The notes under the pieces were generated by a model. That model ran no database searches and was not told the origin of the DNA. It saw nothing but the letters and a program-made list of their open reading frames with translations. Shown here piece by piece: positions 27,410 to 35,947 of a DNA stretch of 64,000 bases. Source of the DNA: Pseudomonas mosselii. Lineage in GTDB: Bacteria; Pseudomonadota; Gammaproteobacteria; Pseudomonadales; Pseudomonadaceae. The stretch is taken from NCBI RefSeq assembly GCF_005796105.1, contig NZ_VAUO01000003.1, positions 248,001-312,000 on the forward strand, in the 5' to 3' direction. How positions within the stretch are numbered: position 1 is the stretch's first letter; each line of letters starts with the position of its first letter. The position numbers and the translations under genes were made by a program.

Positions 27410-28473
27410 GCCCCCAGCAGTTCTCCAGCGCCGTGCTGGAGTGGTACGACCAGCACGGTCGGCATGACCTGCCCTGGCAACAGGGCATCACCCCCTACCG
27501 GGTGTGGGTCTCTGAAATCATGCTGCAGCAGACCCAGGTGAGCACCGTGCTCAACTACTTCGACCGCTTCATGCAGGCCCTGCCGAGCGTGCAGGCCCTG
27601 GCCGCGGCGCCGGAGGACGAAGTGCTGCACCTGTGGACGGGGCTGGGCTACTACACCCGCGCGCGCAACCTGCAAAAGGCCGCAAAGATCGTCGTCGAGC
27701 AGCATGGCGGCGAGTTTCCGCGCAGCGTCGAGCAGCTCACCGAGCTGCCCGGCATCGGGCGTTCCACCGCTGGCGCCATCGCCAGCATCAGCATGGGCAT
27801 TCGTGCACCGATCCTCGACGGCAACGTCAAGCGCGTGCTGGCCCGCTACACCGCCCAGGCCGGCTACCCAGGCGAGCCCAAGGTGGCCAACCAGCTGTGG
27901 GCCAGCGCCGAGCGCTTCACCCCGATGACCCGGGTCAACCACTACACCCAGGCGATGATGGACATGGGCGCTACGCTGTGCACGCGCAGCAAGCCCAGTT
28001 GCCTGATCTGCCCGTTGCAGCACGGTTGCGAAGCGCACCTGCACGGCGAGGAGACGCGCTATCCCGAGCCCAAGCCGCGCAAGGCCCTGCCCCAGCGCAA
28101 GACACTGATGCCGCTGCTGACCAACCACGACGGCGCCATCCTGCTGTACCGCCGGCCCTCCAGCGGTCTGTGGGGCGGCCTGTGGAGCCTGCCGGAGCTG
28201 GACAACCTGGAGCAGCTCGACGACCTGGCCTACCAGCACGGTCTGCGCCTGGCCAGCCGCCAGGCCCTGCAAGGCCTGACGCACACCTTCAGCCATTTCC
28301 AGCTGGCCATCGAGCCGTGGCTGGTGCGTGTCGACCCGCTCGGGTCGCACGTGGCCGAGCCCGACTGGCTCTGGTATAACCTCGCCACCCCGCCGCGCCT
28401 GGGCCTCGCCGCCCCGGTCAAGAAGCTGCTGCAACGCGCGGCCGACGAACTGATTGCAGGAGAAGCCCCATGA
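27406..28473 (+). CDS. mutY: Adenine DNA glycosylase MutY
   Basis: A 355-residue base-excision repair enzyme that removes adenine opposite 8-oxoguanine. Catalytic Glu37 is in '[11 protein letters not shown]', the helix-hairpin-helix is '[12 protein letters not shown]', Asp138 is in 'ILDGNVKRV', and the [4Fe-4S] cysteines are C192, C199, C202 and C208. The C-terminal NUDIX-like domain for 8-oxoG recognition is present ('[11 protein letters not shown]'). It overlaps both asmA and yggX by four bases, forming a tight operon. Confidence 0.97.
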   Translation: MSPQQFSSAVLEWYDQHGRHDLPWQQGITPYRVWVSEIMLQQTQVSTVLNYFDRFMQALPSVQALAAAPEDEVLHLWTGLGYYTRARNLQKAAKIVVEQHGGEFPRSVEQLTELPGIGRSTAGAIASISMGIRAPILDGNVKRVLARYTAQAGYPGEPKVANQLWASAERFTPMTRVNHYTQAMMDMGATLCTRSKPSCLICPLQHGCEAHLHGEETRYPEPKPRKALPQRKTLMPLLTNHDGAILLYRRPSSGLWGGLWSLPELDNLEQLDDLAYQHGLRLASRQALQGLTHTFSHFQLAIEPWLVRVDPLGSHVAEPDWLWYNLATPPRLGLAAPVKKLLQRAADELIAGEAP

Positions 28474-28742
28474 CCCGCACCGTGAAGTGCCGCAAGTACA
28501 ACGAAGAACTGCCAGGCCTCGACCGCCCGCCGTACCCCGGCGCCAAAGGCCAGGACATTTTCGAGCACATCTCGCAGAAAGCCTGGACGGAGTGGCAGGG
28601 CCACCAGACCATGCTGATCAACGAGAAACGCCTGAACATGATGAATGTCGACGACCGCAAATTCATCCTGGCCGAGATGGACAAGTTCTTCGCTGGCGAG
28701 GAGTACGCCCAAGCCGAAGGCTACGTTCCGCCCTCGAATTGA
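28470..28742 (+). CDS. yggX: YggX, Fe(II) trafficking / oxidative-protection protein
   Basis: A 90-residue protein starting '[20 protein letters not shown]', with '[20 protein letters not shown]' and a conserved Cys7, matching YggX. It protects Fe-S clusters such as the one in MutY, and mutY-yggX linkage is conserved across gammaproteobacteria. The start overlaps the mutY stop (ATGA). Confidence 0.95.
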   Translation: MTRTVKCRKYNEELPGLDRPPYPGAKGQDIFEHISQKAWTEWQGHQTMLINEKRLNMMNVDDRKFILAEMDKFFAGEEYAQAEGYVPPSN

Positions 28743-28792
28743 GCCACGGATCGTAAGCGACGGAATTAATTTAAATTTTTTTCAAAAAGTCG

Positions 28793-28821
28793 TTGACGAC
28801 CTCTGAGAAAATCTATTTAAT
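28793..28821 (+). promoter_or_regulatory. tRNA-Phe promoter
   Basis: TTGACG (28793-28798), a 17-bp spacer and TTTAAT (28816-28821) make a near-consensus sigma-70 promoter about 11 bp before the tRNA 5' end. Confidence 0.8.
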
Positions 28822-28831
28822 TCACCCCGTC

Positions 28832-28907
28832 GCCCAGATAGCTCAGTCGGTAGAGCAGAGGATTGAAAATCCTCGTGTCGGCGGTTCGACTCCGTCTCTG
28901 GGCACCA
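28832..28907 (+). tRNA. tRNA-Phe (GAA)
   Basis: A 76-nt cloverleaf with encoded CCA. The acceptor GCCCAGA pairs with TCTGGGC, and the anticodon loop TTGAAAA (anticodon GAA at 28865-28867) is closed by GAGGA/TCCTC. The T arm contains GGTTCGACTCC. Confidence 0.96.
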
Positions 28908-28949
28908 CCTTCAAGCTTCTGGTGGTTGCAAAGTTACCCGAAGCGACAC

Positions 28950-28976
28950 AAAAAACCCGCCTAGTGCGGGTTTTTT
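28950..28976 (+). terminator. Terminator after tRNA-Phe
   Basis: ACCCGC (28955-28960) pairs with GCGGGT (28966-28971) and runs into TTTTTT; the A-run before it makes it usable in both directions. Confidence 0.85.
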
Positions 28977-29175
28977 GTTGCCTGCGATTTTTACCCAAGC
29001 ATCGGCCAAGCCCCCGCACTCAAAGCCCACCCCCAGCAGATGACCTGCATGAGGGCGACCGTTCGTTCGTCGCCCCTACGCCGACACCCCTTCGATTGAC
29101 TGATATCAAAAAGCCTACAGCCGCTTCTCCCTAGCATGCTGAGTGGACATCCGAATCGATCAAGAAGGACCGCCA

Positions 29176-30174
29176 ATGAGCGAAGATTCCACCTTGCTGC
29201 CCCCCTCAGCCACCGAAGCCGCCCCTGCCAACCCCGAGCCCGTTACCCGCACTCGCCGCCCGCGCACACGCAAAACCGCGAGTGCAGCGCAGCCCATCAC
29301 CCAGGTCAGCCAGCAACCCGCCGCCCTGGAAGTGGCCAACGCCCGCAAAGGCAGCAACGAGGACAGCACCTCGGCGCGCCTGCCGGCCAGCTACCCCTAC
29401 CGCACGCGCCTGCGCCGCCAGGACTACGAAAAGGCCAAGCACGCCCTGCAAATCGAGCTGCTTAAAGTGCAGAGCTGGGTGAAGGAAACCGGCCAACGCA
29501 TCGTCATCCTGTTCGAGGGCCGCGACGCGGCGGGCAAAGGAGGCACCATCAAGCGCTTCATGGAGCACCTGAACCCGCGCGGTGCACGTATCGTCGCGCT
29601 GGAGAAACCGTCAGAGCAGGAAACAGGCCAGTGGTATTTCCAGCGCTACGTGCAACACCTGCCCACGGCCGGTGAAATGGTGTTCTTCGACCGCTCCTGG
29701 TACAACCGCGCCGGTGTCGAGCGGGTGATGGGGTTCTGCTCGCCACCGCAGTACCTGGAGTTCATGCGCCAGGCCCCGGAGCTTGAACGCATGCTGTGCA
29801 ACAGCGGCATTCTGCTGTTCAAGTTCTGGTTCTCGGTGAACCGTGAAGAGCAGCTGCGCCGCTTCATCTCGCGCCGGGACGACCCGCTCAAGCACTGGAA
29901 GCTTTCGCCCATCGACATCAAGTCGCTGGACAAATGGGAAGACTACACCGCCGCCAAGGAGGCCATGTTCTTCCATACCGACACCGCCGATGCCCCGTGG
30001 ACGGTGATCAAGTCCGACGACAAGAAGCGCGCACGCATCAACTGCATTCGCGCGTTCCTGCACGCGCTGGACTACCCCGGCAAGGACCACAGCGTCGCGC
30101 ACGCACCGGACCCATTGCTGGTGGGACGGGCATCGCGCGGGTTCGAGGAAGACGAAGGGCCACAGGTCGCCTAG
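29176..30174 (+). CDS. ppk2: Polyphosphate kinase 2
   Basis: A 332-residue PPK2-family kinase transferring phosphate between polyphosphate and nucleotides. Walker A 'EGRDAAGKGG' is at about 114-123, and the lid/Walker B part is 'FFDRSWYNRAGVERVMG'. The first 65 residues are a Pro/Thr/Arg-rich, probably disordered extension ('TRTRRPRTRKTAS') not needed for catalysis. The ATG at 29176 has AAGGA upstream. It stands alone after tRNA-Phe. Nucleotide preference (GDP or ADP) cannot be told from sequence. Confidence 0.9.
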   Translation: MSEDSTLLPPSATEAAPANPEPVTRTRRPRTRKTASAAQPITQVSQQPAALEVANARKGSNEDSTSARLPASYPYRTRLRRQDYEKAKHALQIELLKVQSWVKETGQRIVILFEGRDAAGKGGTIKRFMEHLNPRGARIVALEKPSEQETGQWYFQRYVQHLPTAGEMVFFDRSWYNRAGVERVMGFCSPPQYLEFMRQAPELERMLCNSGILLFKFWFSVNREEQLRRFISRRDDPLKHWKLSPIDIKSLDKWEDYTAAKEAMFFHTDTADAPWTVIKSDDKKRARINCIRAFLHALDYPGKDHSVAHAPDPLLVGRASRGFEEDEGPQVA

Positions 30175-30243
30175 GCACTTGGGTTTCCCTGGCAACTACG
30201 CTTCAATACGCGCCTTTGACCAGACACCCCAAGGACCTACCCC

Positions 30244-30687
30244 ATGGCCACCAACACCAAACAACAGAAACGCGCCAAACGCGCCGCCACCAAGGCCAAG
30301 CAGAACCGCATGGTGCGCAGCGGCCAGGCGGTCAAGGGCAGTGCCGGCGACAGTGCCAGCGTCGAGCAGGTGTTCAACAAGGCCATGGAGTCGGGCAGCT
30401 ACAACAGCCTGTTCGACAAGATGAAGCAAGCCCAGGAAACCGGCCTGGTGCCGATGATCTCGGTGTTCCTGGTGGACCCACTGCTGGCCCTGGTGCTCAA
30501 GGGCCACAAGGAAGAACACGCCACCGACTACATCGTCATGGTGTTCACCGCCTACCGCAAATGGCTCGACGGCAGCGACGAAGACGCGACCATGGCCTGG
30601 CTGGAAAGCGATGAGTTCCAGGAGGCCTACATCACCGCCTCCGAGGTGGTTGCCAAGCAGCAGCAACAGCAGAAACAGTTCGGCTGA
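30244..30687 (+). CDS. Hypothetical protein with Lys/Gln-rich ends
   Basis: A 147-residue soluble protein. The N-terminus is very basic ('KQQKRAKRAATKAKQNRMVR'), the middle is helical with 'FLVDPLLALVLKGHKEEHATDY', cited as a landmark, and the end is a Gln tract ('KQQQQQKQFG'). I do not recognise a characterised family. The basic tail could bind nucleic acid or polyphosphate, an inference encouraged only by ppk2 ending 69 bp upstream. Confidence 0.7.
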   Translation: MATNTKQQKRAKRAATKAKQNRMVRSGQAVKGSAGDSASVEQVFNKAMESGSYNSLFDKMKQAQETGLVPMISVFLVDPLLALVLKGHKEEHATDYIVMVFTAYRKWLDGSDEDATMAWLESDEFQEAYITASEVVAKQQQQQKQFG

Positions 30688-30708
30688 TAGCGATTTATAA
30701 GCAGGGCC

Positions 30709-30785
30709 GGCCTCTTCGCGGGCAAGCCCGCTCCCACAGGGCCCTGCACAAATCCTGTGGGAGCGGGCTTGCCCGCGAAGAGGCC
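30709..30785. repeat. Perfect REP pair
   Basis: A 32-nt arm at 30709-30740 (GGCCTCTTCGCGGGCAAGCC...) and its exact reverse complement at 30754-30785. This is the classic P. putida REP unit in inverted-pair form, between the hypothetical gene and gabP. Confidence 0.85.
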
Positions 30786-30800
30786 AGCACAGACAAACAA

Positions 30801-30833
30801 AAAGGCCGCGCCCTTCACAGGACGCGGCCTTTT
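30801..30833. terminator. Bidirectional terminator between 30687 and gabP
   Basis: AAAGGCCGCG and CGCGGCCTTTT flank a 12-base loop, with A and T runs on the two sides. It serves the converging hypothetical gene and gabP. Confidence 0.75.
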
Positions 30834-30850
30834 CATTTCAGCGATGCCGC

Positions 30851-32236
30851 TCAGCTATCCAGCGCAACGCGCCCGGCAGCCGCACGCTTGCGGTGCACCA
30901 ACAGCCCCGCAGCCACCACGCCAATGCTGAGGAGCGCCGTGGCGATGATCTCGACACGGTGGTCTTCACGCAGAGCCATCACCACCAGCACAGCGACGAT
31001 AAAGGCGATGGTCGCCCAGGTCAGGCCGGGGAACAGCCACATCTTGAACGCGATCTTCTCGCCCTTGGCTTCACGCTGGGCGCGCATGCGCAGTTGCGAC
31101 ACGGCAATCACCAGGTATACCAGCAGCGCAATGGCGCCGGAGCTGGCGAGCAGGAACTCGAACACCGCCGCTGGGGCCAGGAAGTTAGCGAACACGGTCA
31201 GGAACGCCGCCGCCGTAGACAACAGCACCGCCCAATGCGGGGTGCCCGCCTGGGTGGTGCGCTGGGCCACGGCCGGTGCATCGCCGCGCTTGCTCAGCGA
31301 GAACAGCATGCGCGAGGAGGTGTACAGCGCCGAGTTCAGGCAGCTGGTTACCGCGATCAGCACGACGATGTCGACGATCAGCTTGGCGTTCGGCACGCCG
31401 ATCAGGCTAAGTACGGTCTGGTAGGACCCCTTCTCGGCCAGGGTCGGATCGTTCCACGGCACCATGGCCACGACCAGGAAGATCGACACCAGGTAGAACA
31501 GGCAGATACGCCAGATCACCGAATTGGTCGCCTTGCTGATCTGCTTGCCTGGGTCTTTCGATTCGGCGGCAGCAATGGTGACGATCTCGGTGCCCATGAA
31601 CGAGAACATGGTGGTCAGCATGGCCGCCAGCACCGCGCCCAGGCCGTTGGGCATGAAGCCTTGGGTATCGAACAGGTGGCTAACGCCGCTGACCTGGCTG
31701 TTGGGCACCATGCCGAACATGGCCGCGCAACCGACGACGATGAAGCCGATGATCGCCAGCACTTTGAGCAGGGCGAACCAGAACTCGAACTCACCGTAGT
31801 TCTTCACGCTGAACAGGTTGGTGATGGTCAGCGCCAGGGTGATGACCAGCGAGAACGCCCACAGGTCCACGGACGGGAACCAGGCATGCAGGATGGCAGC
31901 GGCGGCGTTGGCTTCCAGCGGGATGACCAGCACCCAGAACCACCAGTACAACCAACCGATGGTGAAACCGGCCCAGCGCCCGATGGCGCGGTCGGCATAC
32001 GTTGAGAAAGAACCTGTGTCGGGAGAGGCGACAGCCATTTCACCGAGCATGCGCATGACCAGCACCACCAGCGTGCCGGCAGCGGCATACGCTAACAGTA
32101 CTGCCGGGCCTGCGGCCGCGATGGCGTGGCCGGAGCCGACGAACAAGCCGGCGCCGATCACGCCTGCGATGGACAGCATGGTCACATGCCGTTGTTTGAG
32201 CCCCTGAGCGAGGTCATTGGAATTGTTACCGCTCAT
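30851..32236 (-). CDS. gabP: GABA-type amino acid permease (APC family)
   Basis: A 461-residue, 12-helix amino acid-polyamine-organocation transporter. The start 'LAQGLKQRHVTMLSIAGVIG' and the loop 'SPDTGSFSTYADRAIGRWAG' match GABA permeases, and the consensus amphipathic region lies near 'SRMLFSLSKRGDAP'. The ATG at 32236 follows AAGG; an upstream start at 32341 is unsupported. The GABA assignment is by similarity of these motifs. Other amino acids remain possible. Confidence 0.8.
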   Translation of the reverse strand: MSGNNSNDLAQGLKQRHVTMLSIAGVIGAGLFVGSGHAIAAAGPAVLLAYAAAGTLVVLVMRMLGEMAVASPDTGSFSTYADRAIGRWAGFTIGWLYWWFWVLVIPLEANAAAAILHAWFPSVDLWAFSLVITLALTITNLFSVKNYGEFEFWFALLKVLAIIGFIVVGCAAMFGMVPNSQVSGVSHLFDTQGFMPNGLGAVLAAMLTTMFSFMGTEIVTIAAAESKDPGKQISKATNSVIWRICLFYLVSIFLVVAMVPWNDPTLAEKGSYQTVLSLIGVPNAKLIVDIVVLIAVTSCLNSALYTSSRMLFSLSKRGDAPAVAQRTTQAGTPHWAVLLSTAAAFLTVFANFLAPAAVFEFLLASSGAIALLVYLVIAVSQLRMRAQREAKGEKIAFKMWLFPGLTWATIAFIVAVLVVMALREDHRVEIIATALLSIGVVAAGLLVHRKRAAAGRVALDS

Positions 32237-32871
32237 AAAACTACCTTTGTAAGGAGTGGACTGCCCGAATGAAAGAAAAACGAAGCGTGCCTGTGGGCGC
32301 CGCCGCATTCGGTGCTCTCCCTCTGGCAATAAGCGCGCCATTCCTCGGTTGCGCCCATCGGCATGCTGCCCGAGCCCAATAAATCCGTAGCATTGCGCCC
32401 AATGCGCCAGGTCATGGCCGAATGCACGTCAAAACCGCATGCCAAGTTCAGATTACTGAAATACTCACTTACAACTGCACCAAAGGTGCTCCTCGGTAAC
32501 ACCTTTGCACCGATGCAACGCATAAAAGTGCAACCCGACGGTACAACCTATCCATTCAGATACGCAGGCATCTGTCAGCCCCGCGCCACGGCCTGTCACA
32601 TTGGCTTTACCGGCAAATGGTCCAAAAGCGCTTCCCTGCTCCGGCCAAAGCTGGCACCATCGCGCCTTTTTTCATCAAGGCTCCGGTGCCGGGCAAAGTG
32701 CCATTGCGGACATCCTCGCGACAGTCCACTGCAGCGATGCGACAAACTGCCCCACCAGCCGCCGAAGCCCCTTGCGACCCGGTTGGCCGCTGTAGGCCGC
32801 TATGCTAGCGTGGCGCTCGCCAGGAAGGCCGCCAACAGCTGGGAACGCACCCGAACACATGAGGACCGCAC
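32237..32871. other. Long divergent intergenic region
   Basis: A 635-bp gap between gabP (minus) and the amino-acid ABC operon (plus). A TATGCT box near 32801 is a candidate promoter for the operon. I see no gene, tRNA or clear repeat here. Confidence 0.5.
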
Positions 32872-33645
32872 ATGGCCCAGGCCACGCCCGCGCTGGAAAT
32901 CCGCAATCTGCACAAACGCTACGGCGAGCAGGAAATTCTCAAGGGCATTTCGCTGACCGCGCGCGACGGTGACGTGATCTCCATCCTCGGCTCGTCCGGC
33001 TCGGGCAAGTCCACCCTGCTGCGCTGCATCAACCTGCTGGAGAACCCGCACCAAGGGGAAATCCTGGTCGCCGGCGAGGCGCTCAAGCTCAAGGCGCAGA
33101 AGAACGGCGAGCTGTTCGCCGCCGACAACCGCCAGATCAACCGCCTGCGCAGCGAAATCGGTTTCGTGTTCCAGAACTTCAACCTCTGGCCACACATGTC
33201 GGTGCTCGACAACATCATCGAAGCGCCGCGCCGCGTGCTTGGCCAGAGCAAGGCCGAAGCCATCGAGCACGCCGAAGCGCTGCTCAACAAAGTCGGCATC
33301 TACGAGCGCCGCCACGCCTACCCAGCCCAGCTTTCTGGTGGCCAGCAACAGCGCGCTGCCATCGCTCGCACCCTGGCCATGAAGCCCAAGGTGATCCTGT
33401 TCGACGAGCCCACCTCGGCGCTCGATCCGGAAATGGTCCAGGAAGTGCTTAACGTCATCCGCGCCCTCGCCGAAGAAGGCCGTACCATGCTGCTGGTGAC
33501 GCACGAGATGAACTTTGCCCGCCAGGTGTCCAGCGAAGTGGTCTTCCTGCACCAGGGCCTGGTCGAAGAGCAGGGATCGCCGCAGCAGGTCTTCGAAAAC
33601 CCGACTTCGGCGCGTTGCAAGCAATTCATGTCCAGCCACCGCTAA
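32872..33645 (+). CDS. Polar amino acid ABC transporter ATPase (HisP/GlnQ type)
   Basis: A 257-residue ATPase. Walker A is 'GSSGSGKST', the signature is 'LSGGQQQRAAIARTLA', Walker B is 'VILFDEPTSALD' and the H-loop is 'LVTHEMNFA'. It heads a four-gene operon with binding protein and two permeases, the typical basic/polar amino acid importer set. The insertion 'KAQKNGELFAADNRQ' near residue 80 resembles HisP/ArtP-type ATPases of basic amino acid systems. Confidence 0.92.
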   Translation: MAQATPALEIRNLHKRYGEQEILKGISLTARDGDVISILGSSGSGKSTLLRCINLLENPHQGEILVAGEALKLKAQKNGELFAADNRQINRLRSEIGFVFQNFNLWPHMSVLDNIIEAPRRVLGQSKAEAIEHAEALLNKVGIYERRHAYPAQLSGGQQQRAAIARTLAMKPKVILFDEPTSALDPEMVQEVLNVIRALAEEGRTMLLVTHEMNFARQVSSEVVFLHQGLVEEQGSPQQVFENPTSARCKQFMSSHR

Positions 33646-33656
33646 CGGAGCAATAC

Positions 33657-34409
33657 ATGCACACTTACAAGAAGTTCCTCCTGGCAGCCGCTGCCACGCT
33701 GGTGATGTCGGCCAACGCCATGGCCGCAGAAAAACTGCGCATGGGCATCGAAGCCGCCTACCCACCGTTCAACAACAAGGATGCCAGCGGCCAGGTGGTC
33801 GGCTTCGACAAAGACATCGGCGACGCCCTGTGCGCCAAGATGAAGGTCGAGTGCTCGGTGGTCACCTCCGACTGGGACGGCATCATCCCGGCCCTGAACG
33901 CCAAGAAGTTCGACTTCCTGGTGTCGTCGCTGTCGATCACCGACGAGCGCAAGCAGGCTGTCGACTTCACCGACCCCTACTACTCCAACAAGCTGCAGTT
34001 CATCGCACCGAAAAACGTCGACTTCAAGACCGACAAGGCCTCGCTCAAGGGCAAGGTGATCGGCACCCAGCGCGCCACCCTGGCCGGCACCTGGCTGGAA
34101 GACAACTTCGGTAGCGATGTCGATATCAAGCTGTACGACACCCAGGAAAACGCCTACCTCGACCTGGTTGCTGGCCGTATCGACGGCATCCTGGCCGACA
34201 AGTACGTGCAGTACGAGTGGCTCAAGAGCAAGGACGGCATGAACTTCGAGTTCAAGGGCGAGCCTGTGGTCGACAGCGACAAGATCGGCATCGCCGTGCG
34301 CAAGGGTGACCCGCTGCGCGAGAAGCTGAACAAGGCCCTGGCCGAAATCAAGGCCGACGGCACGTACAAGAAGATCAACGACAAGTACTTCCCGTTCAGC
34401 ATCGAATGA
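33657..34409 (+). CDS. Amino acid ABC binding protein (HisJ/ArgT type)
   Basis: A 250-residue periplasmic SBP family 3 protein. Its signal peptide ends near 'ANAMAAEKL'. Family motifs 'GIEAAYPPFNNKD', 'FDKDIGDALCAKM', 'DWDGIIPALNAKKFD' and 'FTDPYYSN' are present. The ATG at 33657 has GGAG eight bases upstream. The two Cys in 'LCAKMKVEC' match the disulfide of lysine/arginine/ornithine/histidine-binding proteins, so a basic amino acid is the likely ligand. Confidence 0.92.
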   Translation: MHTYKKFLLAAAATLVMSANAMAAEKLRMGIEAAYPPFNNKDASGQVVGFDKDIGDALCAKMKVECSVVTSDWDGIIPALNAKKFDFLVSSLSITDERKQAVDFTDPYYSNKLQFIAPKNVDFKTDKASLKGKVIGTQRATLAGTWLEDNFGSDVDIKLYDTQENAYLDLVAGRIDGILADKYVQYEWLKSKDGMNFEFKGEPVVDSDKIGIAVRKGDPLREKLNKALAEIKADGTYKKINDKYFPFSIE

Positions 34410-34418
34410 TTCACCTCG

Positions 34419-34445
34419 ACCGACACCGCCCTGCGCGGTGTCGGT
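34419..34445 (+). terminator. Intercistronic hairpin after the binding-protein gene
   Basis: A perfect 11-bp stem (ACCGACACCGC at 34419-34429, complement at 34435-34445) with a five-base loop, ten bases after the binding-protein stop. It has no T-run, so it likely stabilises the upstream mRNA and lowers permease expression. Confidence 0.6.
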
Positions 34446-34464
34446 CCCTTGAACGCACCTACCC

Positions 34465-35157
34465 ATGAATATCGACCTGCACGGATTCGGCCCGGCCATG
34501 ATGGCCGGCACCCTGATGACCGTAAAACTGGCGCTCTGCGCCTTGCTGCTGGGGCTGGTCCTGGGCCTGCTCGGCGCCTTGGCCAAGACCTCGGCGATCA
34601 AGCCCTTGCAATGGCTTGGCGGCTTCTACTCGACATTGGTACGCGGCGTGCCCGAACTGCTTTGGGTACTGCTCATCTATTTCGGCACCGTCGGGCTGAT
34701 GAACAGCATCGGCGAAGCCCTCAACCTGCCGGGCCTGGAACTCAGCGCGTTCGCCGCCGGGGTGATCGCCCTCGGGCTGTGCTTCGGCGCCTACGCCACC
34801 GAAGTGTTCCGTGGCGCGATCCTGGCCATCCCCAAGGGCCACCGCGAAGCCGGCCTGGCCCTGGGCCTGTCCAAAGGCCGCATCCTGTCGCGGATCATCC
34901 TGCCGCAGATGTGGCGCATCGCCCTGCCGGGGCTGGGCAACCTGTTCATGATCCTGATGAAGGACACGGCCCTGGTGTCGGTGATCGGCCTGGAAGAAAT
35001 CATGCGCCACGCACAGATCGGCGTGACCGTGACCAAGGCGCCGTTCACGTTCTATGCAGTGGCCGCGTGTATCTACCTGGGCCTGACCATCATTGCCATG
35101 ACCGGTATGCACGTGCTGGAAAAGCGCGCCGCTCGCGGCTTCATGAGGGCCGAATAA
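34465..35157 (+). CDS. Amino acid ABC permease, HisQ type
   Basis: A 230-residue permease with about five helices and the EAA loop 'REAGLALGLSKGRILSRIIL' near residue 130. The start 'MNIDLHGFGPAMMAGTLMTV' is HisQ-like. Its stop codon is directly followed by the ATG of the second permease. Confidence 0.9.
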   Translation: MNIDLHGFGPAMMAGTLMTVKLALCALLLGLVLGLLGALAKTSAIKPLQWLGGFYSTLVRGVPELLWVLLIYFGTVGLMNSIGEALNLPGLELSAFAAGVIALGLCFGAYATEVFRGAILAIPKGHREAGLALGLSKGRILSRIILPQMWRIALPGLGNLFMILMKDTALVSVIGLEEIMRHAQIGVTVTKAPFTFYAVAACIYLGLTIIAMTGMHVLEKRAARGFMRAE

Positions 35158-35847
35158 ATGAACTGGGAAGTCATCATCAAATGGCTGCCACGCCTGGCCC
35201 AAGGGGCAACCCTGACCCTGGAGCTGGTGGCCATCGCGGTGGTCGCCGGACTGATCCTGGCCATCCCGCTGGGCATCGCGCGGTCCTCGCAGCGCTGGTA
35301 CGTACGCGCCGTGCCCTACGGCTACATCTTCTTCTTCCGTGGCACGCCACTGCTGGTGCAGTTGTTCCTGGTGTACTACGGCCTGGCCCAGTTCGACGCG
35401 GTGCGCTCAAGCGCGCTGTGGCCGTACCTGCGCGACCCGTTCTGGTGCACCGTGCTGACCATGACCTTGCACACCGCCGCGTACATCGCCGAGATCCTGC
35501 GCGGTGCGCTGCAAGCGATCCCCAAGGGCGAAATCGAAGCCGCACGGGCGCTGGGCATGTCGCGAGGCAAGACGCTGCTCTACATCATGCTGCCGCGCGC
35601 CGCACGCATCGGCCTGCCGGCCTACAGCAACGAAGTGATCCTGATGCTCAAGGCCAGCGCCCTGGCCAGTACCGTGACGTTGCTGGAGCTGACCGGCATG
35701 GCGCGGACCATCATCGCCCGCACCTACCTGCCGGTGGAGATCTTCTTCGCTGCCGGGGTGTTCTACCTGGTGATTTCGTTCGTCCTGGTGCAGGCCTTCA
35801 AGCTGCTCGAACGCTGGTTGCGCGTGGACGCGAGCCAAGGCCGCTGA
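35158..35847 (+). CDS. Amino acid ABC permease, HisM type
   Basis: A 229-residue permease, partner of the preceding gene. The EAA loop is 'EIEAARALGMSRGKTLLYIM', and 'FFFRGTPLLVQLFLVYYG' is the hallmark HisM/ArtM segment. It is the last gene of the operon and is followed by a single REP unit at about 35880-35910. Confidence 0.9.
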   Translation: MNWEVIIKWLPRLAQGATLTLELVAIAVVAGLILAIPLGIARSSQRWYVRAVPYGYIFFFRGTPLLVQLFLVYYGLAQFDAVRSSALWPYLRDPFWCTVLTMTLHTAAYIAEILRGALQAIPKGEIEAARALGMSRGKTLLYIMLPRAARIGLPAYSNEVILMLKASALASTVTLLELTGMARTIIARTYLPVEIFFAAGVFYLVISFVLVQAFKLLERWLRVDASQGR

Positions 35848-35879
35848 ACCACCAACCCCCAAACCCGGCCGCTTTCCTC

Positions 35880-35910
35880 CTGTAGGAGCGGCCTTGTGCC
35901 GCGATGGGCT
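35880..35910. repeat. Single REP unit
   Basis: The sequence TGTAGGAGCGGCCTTGTGCC, starting at 35881, is one arm of the repeat family at 832-947 and 22974-23045, present here without a partner arm. Confidence 0.6.
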
Positions 35911-35947
35911 ACACAGCAGCCCCTTCCCTTGGCGCCCCGGTGCTCGC

